In this document: positions 51,859-62,092 of the stretch, piece by piece
Position numbering within the stretch: position 1 is the first letter of the stretch
Layout of the letters: every line of letters starts with the position of its first letter
NCBI GenBank assembly: GCA_036389155.1
Contig: DASVQN010000029.1
Location: 1-64,000, forward strand
DNA length: 64,000 bases
DNA from: CADCVT01 sp036389155
Lineage (GTDB): Bacteria > Actinomycetota > Thermoleophilia > Solirubrobacterales > Solirubrobacteraceae
Reading direction: 5' to 3'
Program-made: the position numbers and the translations under genes
Notes under the pieces: model-generated
What the model was told of the DNA's origin: nothing
What the model saw: only the letters and a program-made list of their open reading frames with translations
Databases searched by the model: none

Positions 51859-52326
51859 CTACCTGAAGAGCGCGGGAGTGGTCGTGGCCCCGGCGCGCAG
51901 CGCCTCGCGGGTGTCGCGCCGGACCCGCTCGGCGGCCCGCTCGCCGCGGCGATCCTCCTCGAAGCGGCCGAGGTCGAGGCCGAGCTCTCGGGCGAGCGCC
52001 CATAGGTGCGGGTCGTCGATCCGCCCCTGGTCGGCGTAGAGCGAGTCGTGGAACGGCCAGAACGCGCCCTGGCTCGCCGCGGCCTCCGCGGCGTGGGCCA
52101 GCGCGAGTGCGCGCGGGTGCCTGGCCTTCAGCGCGAGGTGGCGGAACACGACCCGCACGGTCTCGGACTGGAGCCGCTGGTGCGCGACCGCGCAGCGCGG
52201 GCAGGTGAAGTCGGCGTACATGACGACCAGCGGCGCGTCGTCGGGCCCGCGGACGTGGTCGTCCGGTCGGATGGCGGGGACCGGTGCGCTCGTGAGGTCG
52301 GAGATGCGTACACGGTACGTGCGCAT
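51859..52326 (-). CDS. DsbA-like thioredoxin-fold protein, short C-terminus
   Basis: 155 residues. VVMYADFTCPRCAVAHQRL carries the CPRC redox pair (Cys42, Cys45). A helical insertion follows, then TTTPALF, which matches the cis-Pro loop. The protein stops two residues later, where relatives continue with a final strand and helix (about 25-30 residues). No signal peptide is visible, so it may act in the cytosol. The start is ATG at 52326 on one arm of a palindrome shared with the divergent SRPBCC gene. It is either a trimmed oxidoreductase or a decaying gene. Confidence 0.7.
   Translation of the reverse strand: MRTYRVRISDLTSAPVPAIRPDDHVRGPDDAPLVVMYADFTCPRCAVAHQRLQSETVRVVFRHLALKARHPRALALAHAAEAAASQGAFWPFHDSLYADQGRIDDPHLWALARELGLDLGRFEEDRRGERAAERVRRDTREALRAGATTTPALFR
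52304..52326. promoter_or_regulatory. Palindrome containing both start codons of a divergent gene pair
   Basis: This 23-bp imperfect palindrome begins ATGCGTAC on the plus strand and ATGCGCACGTAC on the minus strand. The SRPBCC gene starts at 52304 and the DsbA-like gene at 52326, so their 5' ends overlap by 23 bp. Confidence 0.65.
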
Positions 52327-52825
52327 CCACGTGCTGGAGAGGGAGCAGCGCCTCCCGGCCCCACCCGCTGCCGTCTTCCCGTTCTTCGCCGACGCCCGCA
52401 ACCTCGAGGCGATCACGCCTCCGCTGCTGCGCTTCCGCGTCGTCACCCCCGAGCCGATCGTCATGCGGCCGGGCACGGTGATCCAGTACCGGCTGCGCCT
52501 GCGGGGCGTGTCGATGAGCTGGCTGACGACGATCCAGGAGTGGGACCCGCCGCACCGGTTCGTCGACGTGCAGCTGCGCGGCCCGTACGCCCTGTGGCAC
52601 CACCAGCACGACCTGCGCGACGACGGCGAGGGCGGGACGGTCATGCGCGACACGGTCCACTACGCGATCGGCTTCGGGCCGTTCGGCGAGCTCGCGCACC
52701 GGCTGCTCGTGCGGCGCGATCTGGAGGCGATCTTCGACTTTCGCGCACAGCGGGTACAGCGTTTGACATGCGCCGACCTTCGCCCGCCACCGTCATCGCC
52801 TTCCTCGCCCTCTGCGTCGCCCTGA
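52304..52825 (+). CDS. SRPBCC (START-like) family protein
   Basis: 173 residues. The fold begins HVLEREQRLPAPPAAVFPFFADARNLEAITPP, typical of the ligand-pocket family related to polyketide cyclases. It continues with GVSMSWLTTIQEWDPPHRFVD, then VHYAIGFGPFGELAHRLL. ATG 52304 has GAGG six bases upstream; GTG 52319 is an alternative. The ligand is unknown. The C-terminal 25 residues overlap the next gene by 58 bp and are probably not structured. Confidence 0.82.
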   Translation: MRTRYVRIHVLEREQRLPAPPAAVFPFFADARNLEAITPPLLRFRVVTPEPIVMRPGTVIQYRLRLRGVSMSWLTTIQEWDPPHRFVDVQLRGPYALWHHQHDLRDDGEGGTVMRDTVHYAIGFGPFGELAHRLLVRRDLEAIFDFRAQRVQRLTCADLRPPPSSPSSPSASP

Positions 52826-53253
52826 GCGGCGTCGCGTACGCGGCGTCGCTGGGGCCGGACACGGTCGGCCCGATCGAGCTGAAGGAGCCGTCGGTCGGCA
52901 CCGAGCAGGTCAAGAACCGCTCGCTCCGGCGCGCTGACTTCGCGAAGAACCAGATCCCGCGCGGGCCGCGCGGCAGGCAGGGCAAGCCGGGCGCGACGAA
53001 CGTCGTCGAGCGCCACGCGAGCGGCGACGACGTCCCCGCCGGCGAGATCCGCTCGGTCACCGTGCGGTGTGAGGGCGACGAGCGCGCGACCGGCGGCGGA
53101 GGCGGCTTCGCCGGGCCGCCGACGACGAACGACAAGCTCGTCGAGTCGATCCCGGTCGGCGACGCGCCGCCCTCGTCGTGGAGGATCACCCTCTTCAACG
53201 GCGCCGAGCGCCCGCGCCAGCCCGTCGCCTACATCATCTGCGCGGCGCCCTGA
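52768..53253 (+). CDS. Secreted short protein with GPRG linker, Thermoleophilia type
   Basis: 161 residues. A signal-like helix (ATVIAFLALCVALSGVAYA) leads to the segment LGPDTVGPIELKEPSVGTEQ, then KNRSLRRADFAKNQIPRGPRG with a collagen-like GRQGKPG, and a C-terminal beta domain. This architecture is abundant in Solirubrobacterales and has no assigned function; a surface or matrix role is likely. The start is ATG at 52768 inside the SRPBCC gene's tail, with no clear ribosome-binding site. It is convergent with the peroxiredoxin gene. Confidence 0.75.
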   Translation: MRRPSPATVIAFLALCVALSGVAYAASLGPDTVGPIELKEPSVGTEQVKNRSLRRADFAKNQIPRGPRGRQGKPGATNVVERHASGDDVPAGEIRSVTVRCEGDERATGGGGGFAGPPTTNDKLVESIPVGDAPPSSWRITLFNGAERPRQPVAYIICAAP

Positions 53254-53254
53254 G

Positions 53255-53728
53255 CTACGCGGTCTGGGCGCCGGCGGCGAGGCCGTCGAAGATGAGGTTC
53301 GCGCCGGGCAGCACGCCGGGGTGGTCGCCCTCCCAGCTCCACTGCACGACGCCCTCGGGGTTCACGATCACGAGCGCGCGGGTCGGCATCCCGCCCTTCT
53401 CGAAGTAGACGCCGAAGGCCTTCGACGTCTCCCCCTTGGGCTCGAAGTCCGACAGCTGCGGGATGCTGATCCCGAGCTTCTCCTTGAACGCCTTCTGCGA
53501 CCAGATCGCGTCGCACGAGACGCCGTAGAGCTTCGCGCCCTGGGCCTCGAACTCGTCGAGGACCTCCTCGTAGATCTGGAACTGGTCCGTGCAGACCGGG
53601 CTGAAGGCGAACGGGTAGAAGACGAGGACGCTCGTCTGCCCGAGCAGGCTCTCGCGCGTGAAGTGCTCGCCGCTCTCGTCGCGGAGCCGGAAGTCCGGCG
53701 CAGCGGTTCCCGCGGCGATGACCGGCAT
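53255..53728 (-). CDS. Peroxiredoxin (AhpE/BCP-like)
   Basis: 157 residues of the AhpC-TSA fold. FAFSPVCTDQF contains the peroxidatic Cys46, with the usual upstream Thr position replaced by Ser. Another Cys (VSCDAIW, Cys72) might act in resolution. SDFEPKGETSKAFGVY and the Arg in PTRALVIV complete the active site. It reduces peroxides with a thiol donor. The start is ATG at 53728, eight bases after the rpsO stop, so it is probably read with the ribosomal operon. Confidence 0.93.
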   Translation of the reverse strand: MPVIAAGTAAPDFRLRDESGEHFTRESLLGQTSVLVFYPFAFSPVCTDQFQIYEEVLDEFEAQGAKLYGVSCDAIWSQKAFKEKLGISIPQLSDFEPKGETSKAFGVYFEKGGMPTRALVIVNPEGVVQWSWEGDHPGVLPGANLIFDGLAAGAQTA

Positions 53729-53736
53729 CGACGGCG

Positions 53737-54006
53737 CTAGCGCCGCAGGCCGAGCTCGCGGATGAGCTCGCGGTAGCCCTCGAGGTCGTGGCGCTGGAGG
53801 TAGTTCAGCAGCCGGCGACGCTTGCCGACGAGCATGAGCAGGCCGCGCCGCGAGTGGTGGTCCTTGCGGTGCGTGCGCAGGTGGTCGGTGAGCTCGTTGA
53901 TGCGGGCGGTGAGCAGCGCGATCTGGACGCGTGTGTCACCCGTGTCGGTGGGCGAGGAGCCCCAACGGGTGATGATCTCTGCCTTGGCTTCCTGGGTGAG
54001 GGTCAT
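53737..54006 (-). CDS. rpsO: 30S ribosomal protein S15
   Basis: An 89-residue S15 with TDTGDTRVQIALLTARINELTDHL and DHHSRRGLLMLVGKRRRLLNYL, the helices that bind 16S rRNA. The start is ATG at 54006, overlapping the ribF stop (ATGA). It ends the ribF-rpsO segment upstream of pnp, as in most bacteria. Confidence 0.98.
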   Translation of the reverse strand: MTLTQEAKAEIITRWGSSPTDTGDTRVQIALLTARINELTDHLRTHRKDHHSRRGLLMLVGKRRRLLNYLQRHDLEGYRELIRELGLRR

Positions 54007-54905
54007 GCGGCCGGAAACCGTAGCAGGCCCCTGGCCGCCTCCACGTCGCGCGCCATCTGCTCCAGGAGGGCGTCGACGGAGGCGAATCGCCGCTCCCCGC
54101 GCAGGCGCCGATGGAACTCGATCCGCAGCTCGCTGCCGTACAGATCGCCCTCGAAGTCGAGCAGGTAGGCCTCGATCAGCTCGCCCCGGCCGGTCTTGAA
54201 CTGCGGGCGGATCCCGACGTTCACCGCGGCGGTCCACCAGCCCTCCGCGTCCGGCCCGACGACCCCCGCGCGGCACGCGTAGACGCCGTGCCCCGGCGTG
54301 ACGTAGCGCGTGTCGGGGACGAGGTTGGCGGTCGGGTAGCCGAGCTCCCGGCCGCGCTTGTCGCCGTGCATGACCTCGCCGCGCACCTGGAACGGGTCGA
54401 CGAGCAGCGGGTTGGCCTCTTCCACGTGCCCGCCGAGCACGAGCCCGCGGATGTGGCTGGACGACACGATCTCGTCGCCGACCTCGATGAGCGGCTGCAC
54501 GTGCGTCTCGAACCGCGGGTCGGCGCGCAGCATCTCAGCGTCGCCCTGCGCGCGGTGGCCGAAGCGGAAGTTCTCTCCCACGCTCACGCGCGTCGCGTTC
54601 AGCGCGCCGACGAGCACGTCGTCGACGAACTCCTGCGCCGAGCGCGACGCGAACTCGCGGTCGAACGGGATGACGACGACCTCCTCCACGCCCAGCCCGG
54701 CGATCAGCTCGGCCTTGCGGTCCAGCCGCGTGAGGAGCTTGGGCGCGGCCTCGGGCCGCACGACGCTCACCGGGTGCGGATCGAAGGTGAGCACCGTGTC
54801 CGCGCCGGCGATGACCTCGCGGTGCCCGCGGTGCACGCCGTCGAACGTGCCGACGGCGACGCGGCGTTCGCGGGGCTGGACCTCGGGGAGCGGCGTGACC
54901 TTCAT
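54003..54905 (-). CDS. ribF: Bifunctional riboflavin kinase/FAD synthetase
   Basis: 300 residues. The N-terminal FMN adenylyltransferase has GTFDGVHRGH and SSSHIRGLVLGG. The C-terminal riboflavin kinase has RGRELGYPTANL. It makes FMN and FAD, which the window's monooxygenase would use. The start is ATG at 54905, overlapping truB by 4 bp. Confidence 0.96.
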   Translation of the reverse strand: MKVTPLPEVQPRERRVAVGTFDGVHRGHREVIAGADTVLTFDPHPVSVVRPEAAPKLLTRLDRKAELIAGLGVEEVVVIPFDREFASRSAQEFVDDVLVGALNATRVSVGENFRFGHRAQGDAEMLRADPRFETHVQPLIEVGDEIVSSSHIRGLVLGGHVEEANPLLVDPFQVRGEVMHGDKRGRELGYPTANLVPDTRYVTPGHGVYACRAGVVGPDAEGWWTAAVNVGIRPQFKTGRGELIEAYLLDFEGDLYGSELRIEFHRRLRGERRFASVDALLEQMARDVEAARGLLRFPAA

Positions 54906-55699
54906 CCGGAGCGGAAGCCTACGGTCGGCTTGAGCAGCCCGCCTTCGCGGGGCTCGGCGACCGCGATCGGGCCGTCGTCGTCGACGAGCAGCACGCGGCC
55001 CTCCGCCGCTCCCTCGACGGCCACGCCGTGGATCGCCTTGCGCGCGGCGTCGCCGGCCAGGTGCCGCACGGGGAGGATCCGGGCGAGCACCTCGGCGAGC
55101 GGGATCTCCTCCCCCGCGCGCTCGACCGCGAACGGGCCGATGCGCGTGCGCCGCAGCGCCTCGCAGTAGGCGTCGCCCAGGTCGGCGACGTAGGAGCGGA
55201 CGTACGTCCCGGCCGAGCACTCGAGCTCGATCGCCACCCGCTCGCCGTCGCGGCCGCGCTCCTCGGCGCGGTACACGGTGACCTCGCGCTCGGGCACGTC
55301 GACCTCCTCTCCGCGCCGCGCCAGCCGGTACGCGCGCTCGCCGCCGATCTTCACCGCGCTGTAGGCGGGCGGGCGCTGCGTGATCCGCCCCGTCGGCAGC
55401 ACGAGCGGGTCGGGGACCGGCGCGCCGGTCTCGACGATCTCCCCCTCCGGATCGCCCGTGCTCGACGTCGCGCCGAAGCGCGCGGTCGTCTCGTACGTCT
55501 TGGGCAGGTCCATGAGGAAGCGCTGCACGCGGGTCGCACGGCCGAGCAGCACGAGCAGCAGCCCGGTCGCGAACGGGTCGAGCGTCCCGGCGTGGCCCAC
55601 CTTCGGGCCCTTCCTGCCGCCGTGCTCGCGCCGCACCGCGGCGACGACGTCGTGCGACGTCTTCCCGGCGGGCTTGTCGATCAGCAGGACGCCGTCCAT
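54902..55699 (-). CDS. truB: tRNA pseudouridine(55) synthase
   Basis: 265 residues. GHAGTLDPFATGLL carries the catalytic Asp. LIDKPAGKTSHDVV and TQRPPAYSAVKIGGERAY are further TruB motifs. A short C-terminal PUA-like region follows. It isomerises U55 in the T-loop of tRNAs. The start is ATG at 55699, 12 bp after nrnA. Confidence 0.96.
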   Translation of the reverse strand: MDGVLLIDKPAGKTSHDVVAAVRREHGGRKGPKVGHAGTLDPFATGLLLVLLGRATRVQRFLMDLPKTYETTARFGATSSTGDPEGEIVETGAPVPDPLVLPTGRITQRPPAYSAVKIGGERAYRLARRGEEVDVPEREVTVYRAEERGRDGERVAIELECSAGTYVRSYVADLGDAYCEALRRTRIGPFAVERAGEEIPLAEVLARILPVRHLAGDAARKAIHGVAVEGAAEGRVLLVDDDGPIAVAEPREGGLLKPTVGFRSG

Positions 55700-55711
55700 G
55701 CGGCGGCCCCC

Positions 55712-56737
55712 TCAGCGCGAGGAGTGGTCGTCCGGCAGCGCGGCGAGCTGCGCCGCGAGCGCCTCGCGCAGGAACGCGACGAGCTGCTCGTCGCCCAGCT
55801 CGGTGGTGAAGCCCGCCGCCTGGCGGTGGCCGCCTCCGCCGCCCGCGCGCGCGATCGCCGACACGTCCACCGCGGGGTCGGCCGCGCGCAGCGACACCTT
55901 CGCGCGAGCCGCGCCGTTGCCGCCCAGCTCGCGCACGAGCGCCGCGACCTTCGTGCCGGACACGCCGCGCAGGTGGTCGACGATGCCCTCGGAGTAGCTG
56001 TCCTCCGCCTCGGCCTCGGCGAAGTGCTCGCGCGTCAGCCTCGACATCGTCAGGTGGCCGTCGTCGAAGCGGCGCACCGCGCCGAGCGCGAGCGCGAGCA
56101 GCCGCAGCTTCGCGTACGGGATCCCCTCGTACAGCCGGCGGTAGATCGCGTGCACGTCGACGCCCGCGTCGATCAGCTCGGCGGCCATCACGTGCGCGCG
56201 CGTGCCGGTGTTCTCGTACATGAACTTGCCGGTGTCGGTGACGAGCCCGACGTACAGCGCGTCCGCGATCTCCGGCGTCACCTCCACGCCGAGCGAGCGC
56301 ATGAGGTCCCACACGATCTCGGCCGTGCACGACGCCTCCGGGACGACGTGGTCGATCGTGCCGAAGCGCGTGTTGTCGTGGTGGTGGTCGACGTTGAGGA
56401 TGCGCAGGTCGGGGTCGCGCAGCTCCTCGGGCGCGCGGTCGATGTTCCCGCAGTCGAGGAAGATCACGACCCGCGTCGCGAGGTCGTCCGGCACGTCGGT
56501 GACGACGCCGTGCTCGAGGTCGAAGAAGCGGTACTCGTAGGGCAGCGGGAACTCGTCGGCGCCCACGAACATCGTCGCCTGCTTGCCGAGCAGCCGCAGC
56601 ACGCCGTGCATGGCGACGAGCGAGCCGAGCGCGTCGCCGTCCGGGTTCTCGTGCGTGACGAGCAGGAAGCGGTCGTTGGTGCGCACCGCGTCGAGCACCC
56701 GCTCGCGCGTCCCCGCCGCGGTGAGCTCGGCGCTCAC
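55712..56737 (-). CDS. nrnA: DHH-family phosphoesterase (NrnA-like oligoribonuclease/pAp phosphatase)
   Basis: 341 residues. THENPDGDALGS and the signature VDHHHDNTRFG place it in the DHH family, with the DHHA1 motif GGGGGHRQAAGF at the end. It would degrade nano-RNAs and possibly pAp or pGpG. That links it to RNA decay and to the c-di-GMP enzyme encoded nearby. The start is GTG at 56737, overlapping the rbfA stop. The order rbfA-nrnA-truB is common in Gram-positives. Confidence 0.92.
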   Translation of the reverse strand: MSAELTAAGTRERVLDAVRTNDRFLLVTHENPDGDALGSLVAMHGVLRLLGKQATMFVGADEFPLPYEYRFFDLEHGVVTDVPDDLATRVVIFLDCGNIDRAPEELRDPDLRILNVDHHHDNTRFGTIDHVVPEASCTAEIVWDLMRSLGVEVTPEIADALYVGLVTDTGKFMYENTGTRAHVMAAELIDAGVDVHAIYRRLYEGIPYAKLRLLALALGAVRRFDDGHLTMSRLTREHFAEAEAEDSYSEGIVDHLRGVSGTKVAALVRELGGNGAARAKVSLRAADPAVDVSAIARAGGGGGHRQAAGFTTELGDEQLVAFLREALAAQLAALPDDHSSR

Positions 56738-57075
56738 CCGTCGTCCTCCGCGAGCAGCTCCTCGATGTGCATCGCGCGGTCGGTCGTGTCGTCGTAGACG
56801 AACTTCAGCGCGGGCGTGCGCTTCATGCGCAGCTCGGCGGCGACGCGGCGCTGGAGCAGGCCGTGCGCGGACTGCAGCCCGGCCAGCGTCGCGGTGCGCT
56901 CGTCGGCGCCGCCCAGCACCGTGACGAACACGCGCGCATGGCGAAGGTCTGAGCTGGTCTTGACGTCGGTCACGGTGACGAAGCCGATGCGCGGATCCTT
57001 CAGACCCTGGCCCACAGCGTCGCTGAGGACCTCGCGGATCGCCTCGTCGACCCGGCGCATTCGGTCCGAGCTCAC
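56734..57075 (-). CDS. rbfA: 30S ribosome-binding factor A
   Basis: 113 residues with the KH-like RbfA fold: RMRRVDEAIREVLSDAV, GFVTVTDVKTSSDLRHARVFVT and the C-terminal MKRTPALKFVYDDTTDRAM. It matures the 16S 5' end. The start is GTG at 57075, overlapping the DUF503 stop. Confidence 0.95.
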   Translation of the reverse strand: MSSDRMRRVDEAIREVLSDAVGQGLKDPRIGFVTVTDVKTSSDLRHARVFVTVLGGADERTATLAGLQSAHGLLQRRVAAELRMKRTPALKFVYDDTTDRAMHIEELLAEDDG

Positions 57076-57374
57076 ACTATCTCCTCGAACGCGGCGACCG
57101 TTCGCTCGACACGTACGCCCTGTGGCAGTCGCGCATCGAGGAAGCGCTCTACCCGATCGGCCTGCTGCTCGACCGCGCCCTGCGACCCGCCGACGACCGC
57201 GGCGGCGAGCGTCGCCCGCTGCCACAGGTCCTGGTGGTCGACCTCGCTGACGGCCGCGCCGAGCCGCGTCTGGAGCTGCGCCTTGATCGACGACAGGTCC
57301 TTGCGCTTGGCCTTCAGGCTCCCGGCGTCGGGGAAGTGGAGGTGGATCGTCAGCAGGGCGACGAACGCCGTCAA
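57072..57374 (-). CDS. DUF503 (YlxP-like) family protein
   Basis: 100 residues: VALLTIHLHFPDAGSLKAKR, the typical DUF503 opening, a basic helix, then EVDHQDLWQRATLAAAVVGG. The family sits between infB and rbfA in many bacteria and may act in ribosome biogenesis. The start is TTG at 57374, directly abutting the infB stop. Confidence 0.9.
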   Translation of the reverse strand: MTAFVALLTIHLHFPDAGSLKAKRKDLSSIKAQLQTRLGAAVSEVDHQDLWQRATLAAAVVGGSQGAVEQQADRVERFLDARLPQGVRVERTVAAFEEIV

Positions 57375-59780
<2,406 letters not shown>

Positions 59781-59793
59781 GCAGTCGCCGAGT

Positions 59794-60018
59794 CTATCCG
59801 GTGCTCGGCCCGGTCACTTCACGCCGGAACGCCCTCCCCCAGGCCCGTCGCTTCGTCGCCTCGGCGAGACAGTCGTCGCCACACACGTACGCGCCGCGCG
59901 AGGCGAGCGCACGCGCCTGGTCCTCGATCACACGGCCCTCTTCGTCCACCGCGAAGCGACGGAACGACGACTGCTCGCCGATCCGCCCGCACGCGATGCA
60001 CTTGCGCCGAGGGGTCAC
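59794..60018 (-). CDS. ylxR: YlxR family RNA-binding protein (DUF448)
   Basis: 74 residues from GTG at 60018: PRRKCIACGRIGEQSSFRRF and GRGAYVC-type RGAYVCGDDCLAEATKRR, which define YlxR/DUF448. It sits between nusA and infB as expected. It may bind RNA or regulate transcription. The frame is open further upstream, but that part has no homology. Confidence 0.9.
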   Translation of the reverse strand: MTPRRKCIACGRIGEQSSFRRFAVDEEGRVIEDQARALASRGAYVCGDDCLAEATKRRAWGRAFRREVTGPSTG

Positions 60019-60073
60019 CTCAGCGGGGCGTCCGGCCCCGCGATCTGAGACAACGGACGACGTCCGGTCGTCC

Positions 60074-61546
60074 TTAAACCTCGCCGGTCGGCTCGGAGGC
60101 GTCGGCCTGCGGCTCGAGCTCGTCGGCCGCGGAGCCCGCGAGCGCCTCGTCGGACTCCACCGCGGGCGTCTCGCCGGCGGGAACCGGCTCGGCAGCGAGC
60201 GGCTCCTCGACGACCGGCTCGTCGGCGACGGCCACCTCGCCCGGCTCCGGGACCTCCGCCCCGTCTGCCGCGGCGCCGTTGCCGCTGAGGTCGGCGATGC
60301 TGTCGGAGTCGATCGTGGCGAGCGCCTGGTGGGCGTCGAGCCCGCAGTAGCGCGACTGCGGCAGCGCGGCGTTCGGGCAGCGCCGCCCGTTGGTGAGGAT
60401 CGCGTGGCACCGCCCGTCGAGCTCCTCCTCGCCGCCGTAGTCGCCGTCCTGCTCCTCGGTGGCGAACTCGGTCTCCGAGCGGATGTCGATCCGCCAGCCG
60501 GTGAGGCGGGCGGCGAGGCGCGCGTTCTGGCCCTCACGGCCGATGGCCAGGCTGAGCTGGTCGTCGGGGACGATGACCGTCGCCTGGCGGGCGTCGTCGT
60601 CGACGAGCACCTCGCGCACGCGCGCGGGGCTCAGCGCCTTGGCGACGAACCGGGCGGGCTCGTCGTTGTAGGGGATGATGTCGATCTTCTCGCCGCGCAG
60701 CTCGGAGACGACCATGCGCACGCGCGAGCCGCGCGGGCCGACGCAGGCGCCGACGGGGTCGACGCCCTGCTGGTGGGAGACGACGGCGATCTTCGAGCGG
60801 TAGCCCGGCTCGCGCGCGACGTTCTCGATCTCCACGAGGCCGTCGGCGATCTCGGGGACCTCCAGCTCGAAGAGCTTCTTGATCAGCTCGAAGTCGCGGC
60901 GGGACACGATGATCGAGGGGCCCTTCGTGGAAGGCGAGACCTCCTTGATCACGGCCTTGATGCGGCTGCCGTGGTCGTAGCGCTCGCCGTCGACCTGCTC
61001 GGAGCGCGGGAGGAGCGCCTCGACGCGCTCGCGCAGCTGCACGAGGGTGTAGCGGTTGTCGGACTGCTGGACGATGCCGGTGATCAGCTCGCCCACGCGG
61101 TCGCGGTACTCCTCGTACATCATGTCGCGCTCCGCCTCGCGGATCCGCTGGAGGATCACCTGCTTGGCGGTCTGTGCGGCGATGCGGCCGAAGTCCTCCG
61201 GCGTGACGTCGCGCTCGTCGATCTGGTCCTTGTACTGCTCGAACTTGACGGGGTCGATCTCGGGGTCCTGCGGCTCGACCATCTCGCCCGTCTCGGGGTC
61301 GACGGTGGTGTTCTCGTCGATGGTCTCGACGATCAGGTGCGCCTCGAGCCGCTCGGGCACGATCAGCTCGATGACGCGGTAGTCCGCGGTCTCGGGGTCG
61401 AGCTCGACGCGCGCGTACTTCGCGCTGCCGGGCTGCTTCTTGTAGGCGGAGAGCAGCGCGTCCTCGAGGGCGTGACGGAGCTTGTCGGGGGCGATGCCCT
61501 TCTCGCGCGCGAGCGCGGTCATCGCCTCCAGGATCTCGCGGGACAT
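60074..61546 (-). CDS. nusA: Transcription factor NusA with C-terminal Cys/His knuckle and acidic tail
   Basis: 490 residues. The N-terminal RNA polymerase-binding domain is followed by S1 (ELITGIVQQSDNRYTLVQL) and two KH domains (GACVGPRGSRVRMV, LAIGREGQNARLAARLTGW). After KH2 comes an extension absent from standard NusA: a C-x9-C-x10-C-x4-H cluster (Cys380, Cys390, Cys401, His406) resembling small DUF5763-type zinc knuckles. An Ala/Glu/Pro-rich acidic tail of about 80 residues completes it. NusA controls pausing, termination and antitermination. The start is ATG at 61546, four bases after the rimP stop. Confidence 0.96.
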   Translation of the reverse strand: MSREILEAMTALAREKGIAPDKLRHALEDALLSAYKKQPGSAKYARVELDPETADYRVIELIVPERLEAHLIVETIDENTTVDPETGEMVEPQDPEIDPVKFEQYKDQIDERDVTPEDFGRIAAQTAKQVILQRIREAERDMMYEEYRDRVGELITGIVQQSDNRYTLVQLRERVEALLPRSEQVDGERYDHGSRIKAVIKEVSPSTKGPSIIVSRRDFELIKKLFELEVPEIADGLVEIENVAREPGYRSKIAVVSHQQGVDPVGACVGPRGSRVRMVVSELRGEKIDIIPYNDEPARFVAKALSPARVREVLVDDDARQATVIVPDDQLSLAIGREGQNARLAARLTGWRIDIRSETEFATEEQDGDYGGEEELDGRCHAILTNGRRCPNAALPQSRYCGLDAHQALATIDSDSIADLSGNGAAADGAEVPEPGEVAVADEPVVEEPLAAEPVPAGETPAVESDEALAGSAADELEPQADASEPTGEV

Positions 61547-61550
61547 GTGC

Positions 61551-61973
61551 CTACTCCTCCACCAGGTTCGATCGCGTGATGTCGGCGTACGGGATGGCGA
61601 TGACGCCGGTGTCGGCGGCGATGGTCACCGTGTCGTCGGAGGCGCCGACGAGCTCCCCCGTGAAGCTGGAATGGCCGCCGTCGTGGTCGCCGCGGGTGCG
61701 CACGCGCGCGCGGCGGCCGATGAAGCGGCGGAAGTGCTGGGGCTTGGTGAGCGGGCGCTTGGGGCCCGGGCTGGAGACCTCCAGCGCGTACTGCTCGCGG
61801 AGCTCGGCCAGGTGCTCGGTGACGCGCGCGCAGAGGTCGAGCGTGACGCCCTGCGGGTGGTCGATGAACAGGCGCACCGTCGAGCCGCCGACGATGTCGG
61901 CGGTCAGCACCTCGACCTCCGGCTCCGCCTGGGCCAGGCGGGCCTCGATCTGCTCCTGGATTGCACTGCTCAT
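61551..61973 (-). CDS. rimP: Ribosome maturation factor RimP
   Basis: 140 residues. The N-terminal alpha/beta domain has VRLFIDHPQGVTLDLCARVTE, SSPGPKRPLTKPQHFRRFIG is the signature, and a C-terminal SH3-like domain (FTGELVGASDDTVTIAAD) follows. It assists 30S assembly. The start is ATG at 61973. It is the first gene of the nusA-infB operon, preceded by a hairpin leader. Confidence 0.94.
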   Translation of the reverse strand: MSSAIQEQIEARLAQAEPEVEVLTADIVGGSTVRLFIDHPQGVTLDLCARVTEHLAELREQYALEVSSPGPKRPLTKPQHFRRFIGRRARVRTRGDHDGGHSSFTGELVGASDDTVTIAADTGVIAIPYADITRSNLVEE

Positions 61974-62004
61974 CGTGTCGTTCACCTCTCCCCTGACACA
62001 GAGA

Positions 62005-62024
62005 AAGCGGGCTCGCGCCCGCTT
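62005..62024 (-). terminator. GC hairpin plus U-rich run in the rimP leader (possible attenuator)
   Basis: A perfect AAGCGGGC / GCCCGCTT stem with a four-base loop is followed on the minus strand by TTTCTCTGTG, about 30 bases before the rimP start. It resembles a weak intrinsic terminator or attenuator at the head of the rimP-nusA-infB operon. Confidence 0.5.
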
Positions 62025-62092
62025 CCGGTCCGGCGCCGCGCACCCAGGAGACCGGGGCGTGCGACAGAAGCTGTGCGTGGGACGATAGCACC

